From Panopea generosa (Eukaryota > Mollusca > Bivalvia > Adapedonta > Hiatellidae): 64,000 nucleotides of DNA. Both the position numbers and the translations under genes were made by a program. Of the stretch, positions 61,565 to 64,000 are shown piece by piece. Below the pieces are notes generated by a model. That model worked only from the letters and a program-made list of their open reading frames with translations. It was not told the DNA's origin and did no database searches. The DNA lies in the NCBI GenBank assembly GCA_029582155.1, contig CM055896.1, forward strand, positions 23,465,184 through 23,529,183, in the 5' to 3' direction. How positions within the stretch are numbered: the first letter of the stretch is position 1; each line of letters starts with the position of its first letter.

Positions 61565-64000
61565 TGGTTGATTTAGATCAGATATAAGGTGTCTCATGGT
61601 TGATTTAGATCAGATATAGGGTGTATCTCATGGTTGATATAGATCAGATATAGGGTGTCTCATGGTTGATATAGATCAGATATAGGGTGTCTCATGGTTG
61701 ATATATATCATATATAGGGTGTCTTATGGTTGATATAGATCAGATATAGGGTGTCTCATGGTTGATATATATCATATATAGGGTGTCTCATGGTTGATAT
61801 AGATCATTTATAGGGTGTCTCATGGTTGATATAGATCAGATATAGGGTGTCTCATGATTGATATAGGGTGTCTCTTGGTTGATTTAGATCAGATATAGGG
61901 TGTCTCATGGTTGATTTAGATCAGATATAGTGTGTCTCATGGTTGATATAGATCATATATAGTGTGTCTCATGGTTGATATAGATCATATATAGAGTGTC
62001 TCATGGTTGATATAGATCAGATATAGAGTGTCTCATGGTTGATATAGATCAGATATAAGGTGTCTCATGGTTGATATAGATCAGATATAGGTTGTCTCAT
62101 GGTTGATATAGATCAGATATAAGGTGTCTCATGGTTGATATATATCAGATATAGGATGTCTCATGATTAATTTAGATATGATATAGGGTGTCTCATGGTT
62201 GATTTAGATCAGATATAGGGTGTCTCATGGTTGATATAGATCATATATAGTGTGTCTCATGGTTGATATAGATCATATATAGAGTGTCTCATGGTTGATA
62301 TAGATCAGATATAGGGTGTCTCATGGTTGATATAGATCAGATATAAGGTGTCTCATGGTTGATATAGGGTGTCTCGTGGTTGATTTAGATCAGATATAGG
62401 GTGTCTCATCATTGATATAGGGTGTCTCATGGTTGATTTAGATCAGATATAGGGTGTCTCATGGTTGATTTAGATCAGATATAAGGTGTCTAATGGTTGA
62501 TTTAGATCAGATATAGGGTGTCTCATGGTTGATATAGATCATATATAGTGTGTCTCATGGTTGATTTAGATCAGATATAGAGTGTCTCATGGTTGATATA
62601 GATCAGATATAGAGTGTCTCATGGTTGATATAGATCAGATATAAGGTGTCTCATGGTTGATATAGATCAGATATAGGGTGTCTCATGGTTAATTTAGATC
62701 ATATATAGGGTGTCACATGGTTGATATAGATCAGATATAGAGTGATTCATGGTTGATATAGATCAGATATAAGGTGTCTCATGGTTGATATAGATCAGAT
62801 ATAGGATGTCTCATGATTAATTTAGATCAGATATAGGGTGTCTCATGGTTGATTTAAATCAGATAGAGGGTGTCTCATGGTTGATATAGATCATATATAG
62901 TGTGTCTCATGGTTGATAGAGATCATATATAGAGTGTCTCATGGTTGATATAGATCAGATATAGAGTGTCTCATGGTTGATATAGATCAGATATAGAGTG
63001 TCTCATGGTTGATATATATCAGATATAAGGTGTCTCATGGTTGATATAAATCAGATATAGGGTGTCTCATGGTTAATTTAGATCATATATAGGGTGTTTC
63101 ATGGTTGATATAGATCAGATATAGAGTGATTCATGGTTGATATAGATCAGATATAAGGTGTCTCATGGTTGATATAGATCAGATATAAGGTGTCTCATGG
63201 TTGATATAGATCAGAAATAGGATGTCTCATGATTAATTTAGATCAGATATAGGGTGTCTCATGGTTGATTTAAATCAGATATAGTGTGTCTCATGGTTGA
63301 TATAGATCATATATAGTGTGTCTCATGGTTGATATAGATCATATATAGAGTGTCTCATGGTTGATATAGATCAGATATAGGGTGTCTCATGGTTGATATA
63401 GATCAGATATAGGGTGTCTCATGGTTGATATAGGGTGTCTCGTGGTTGATTTAGATCAGATATAGGGTGTCTCATCATTGATATAGGGTGTCTCATGGTT
63501 AATTTAGATCAGATATAGGGTGTCTCATGGTTGATATAGATCAGATATAGGGTGTCTCATGGTTAATTTAGATCAGATATAGAGTGTCTCATGGTTGATA
63601 TAGATCAGATATAAGGTGTCACGTGGTTGATATAGATCAGATATAGGATGTCTCATGGTTGATTTAGATCAGATATAGGGTATCTCATGGTTGATATAGA
63701 TCATATATAGTGTGTCTCATGGTTGATATAGATCAGATATAGGGTGTCTCATGGTTGATATAGATCATATATAAGGTGTCTCATGATTAATTTAGATATG
63801 ATATAGGGTGTCTCATGGTTGATTTAGATCAGATATAGGGTGTCTCATGGTTGATATAGATCATATATAGTGTGTCTCATGGTTGATATAGATCATATAT
63901 AGAGTGTCTCATGGTTGATATAGATCAGATATAGGGTGTCTCATGGTTGATATAGATCAGATATAAGGTGTCTCATGGTTGATAAAGGGGGGGCTCGTGG
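61565..64000. repeat. 32-bp tandem repeat array, about 76 copies, continues past the window
   Basis: The unit contains TTGATATAGATCAGATATAG and then GGTGTCTCATGG. Internal GATATAG occurs twice in each unit. Several units (near 61860, 62364, 62413, 63430 and 63480) are 21 bp because the 11 bp between the two GATATAG words is missing. Longer series recur, for example the rare CTCATGATTAATTTAGAT at about 62159, 62811, 63228 and 63780. The last 25 bases end in an unusual G7 run. Confidence 0.97.

Overview
The window reads as AT-rich, non-coding nuclear DNA of a metazoan, most likely a bivalve mollusc. I infer the host from the kinds of repeats present: tRNA-headed SINEs sharing an AGTACTGG tail, GGGGCAATAACTCTG and CCCCTTGGGGCGGGC dispersed repeats, DIRS-like and CX2C-tailed non-LTR reverse transcriptases, and a PHD-like finger of the type found on mollusc FLYWCH/MULE-like proteins. 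This is recognition from memory and no search was run. I see no bacterial gene organisation, no functional tRNA or rRNA gene, no CRISPR array and no clearly intact host gene. Most open frames are chance frames in AT-rich or tandemly repeated DNA.

Layout. 1-7600: AT-rich DNA with a decayed non-LTR retroelement on the minus strand (2487-3779, cut at a 42-bp C-rich tract), a TA-flanked MITE with perfect 19-bp ends (4810-5024), a SINE (5391-5592) and old dispersed repeats. 7601-9760: 69-bp tandem array. 11234-11612: remnant of a CR1/L2-like reverse transcriptase. 11935-12550: 73-bp tandem array. 16238-17880: three tRNA-headed SINE copies. 17897-44680: a 26.8-kb satellite with a monomer of about 34 bp. 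It carries nested higher-order duplications, including a near-identical 3,002-bp tandem duplication, and three insertions: two elements of about 470 bp, both next to GTTA in the same monomer position, and a 3.47-kb TA-flanked element. 44801-46186: spliced-looking exons of a PHD-like zinc-finger gene fragment. 47828-48272: 39-bp minisatellite. 48563-49450: dead mariner transposase. 51005-52060: a second kind of non-LTR tail with its 3' end. 52531-52930 and 55930-56334: one repeat family in inverted orientation. 54982-55105: a long imperfect palindrome. 56358-58316: bivalve-type dispersed repeats between inverted boundary motifs. 58330-60535: DIRS-like retrotransposon remnant (gag-like and RT). 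61565-64000: 32-bp tandem array running off the window.

The coding remnants do not form a pathway. Nearly all are decayed transposable-element proteins with stops, frameshifts or lost catalytic residues. The most interesting part is the satellite landscape: five unrelated tandem arrays in 64 kb, the largest built from a monomer that repeats a TATATAA box, two CpGs and an ATG in strong Kozak context about every 34 bp.
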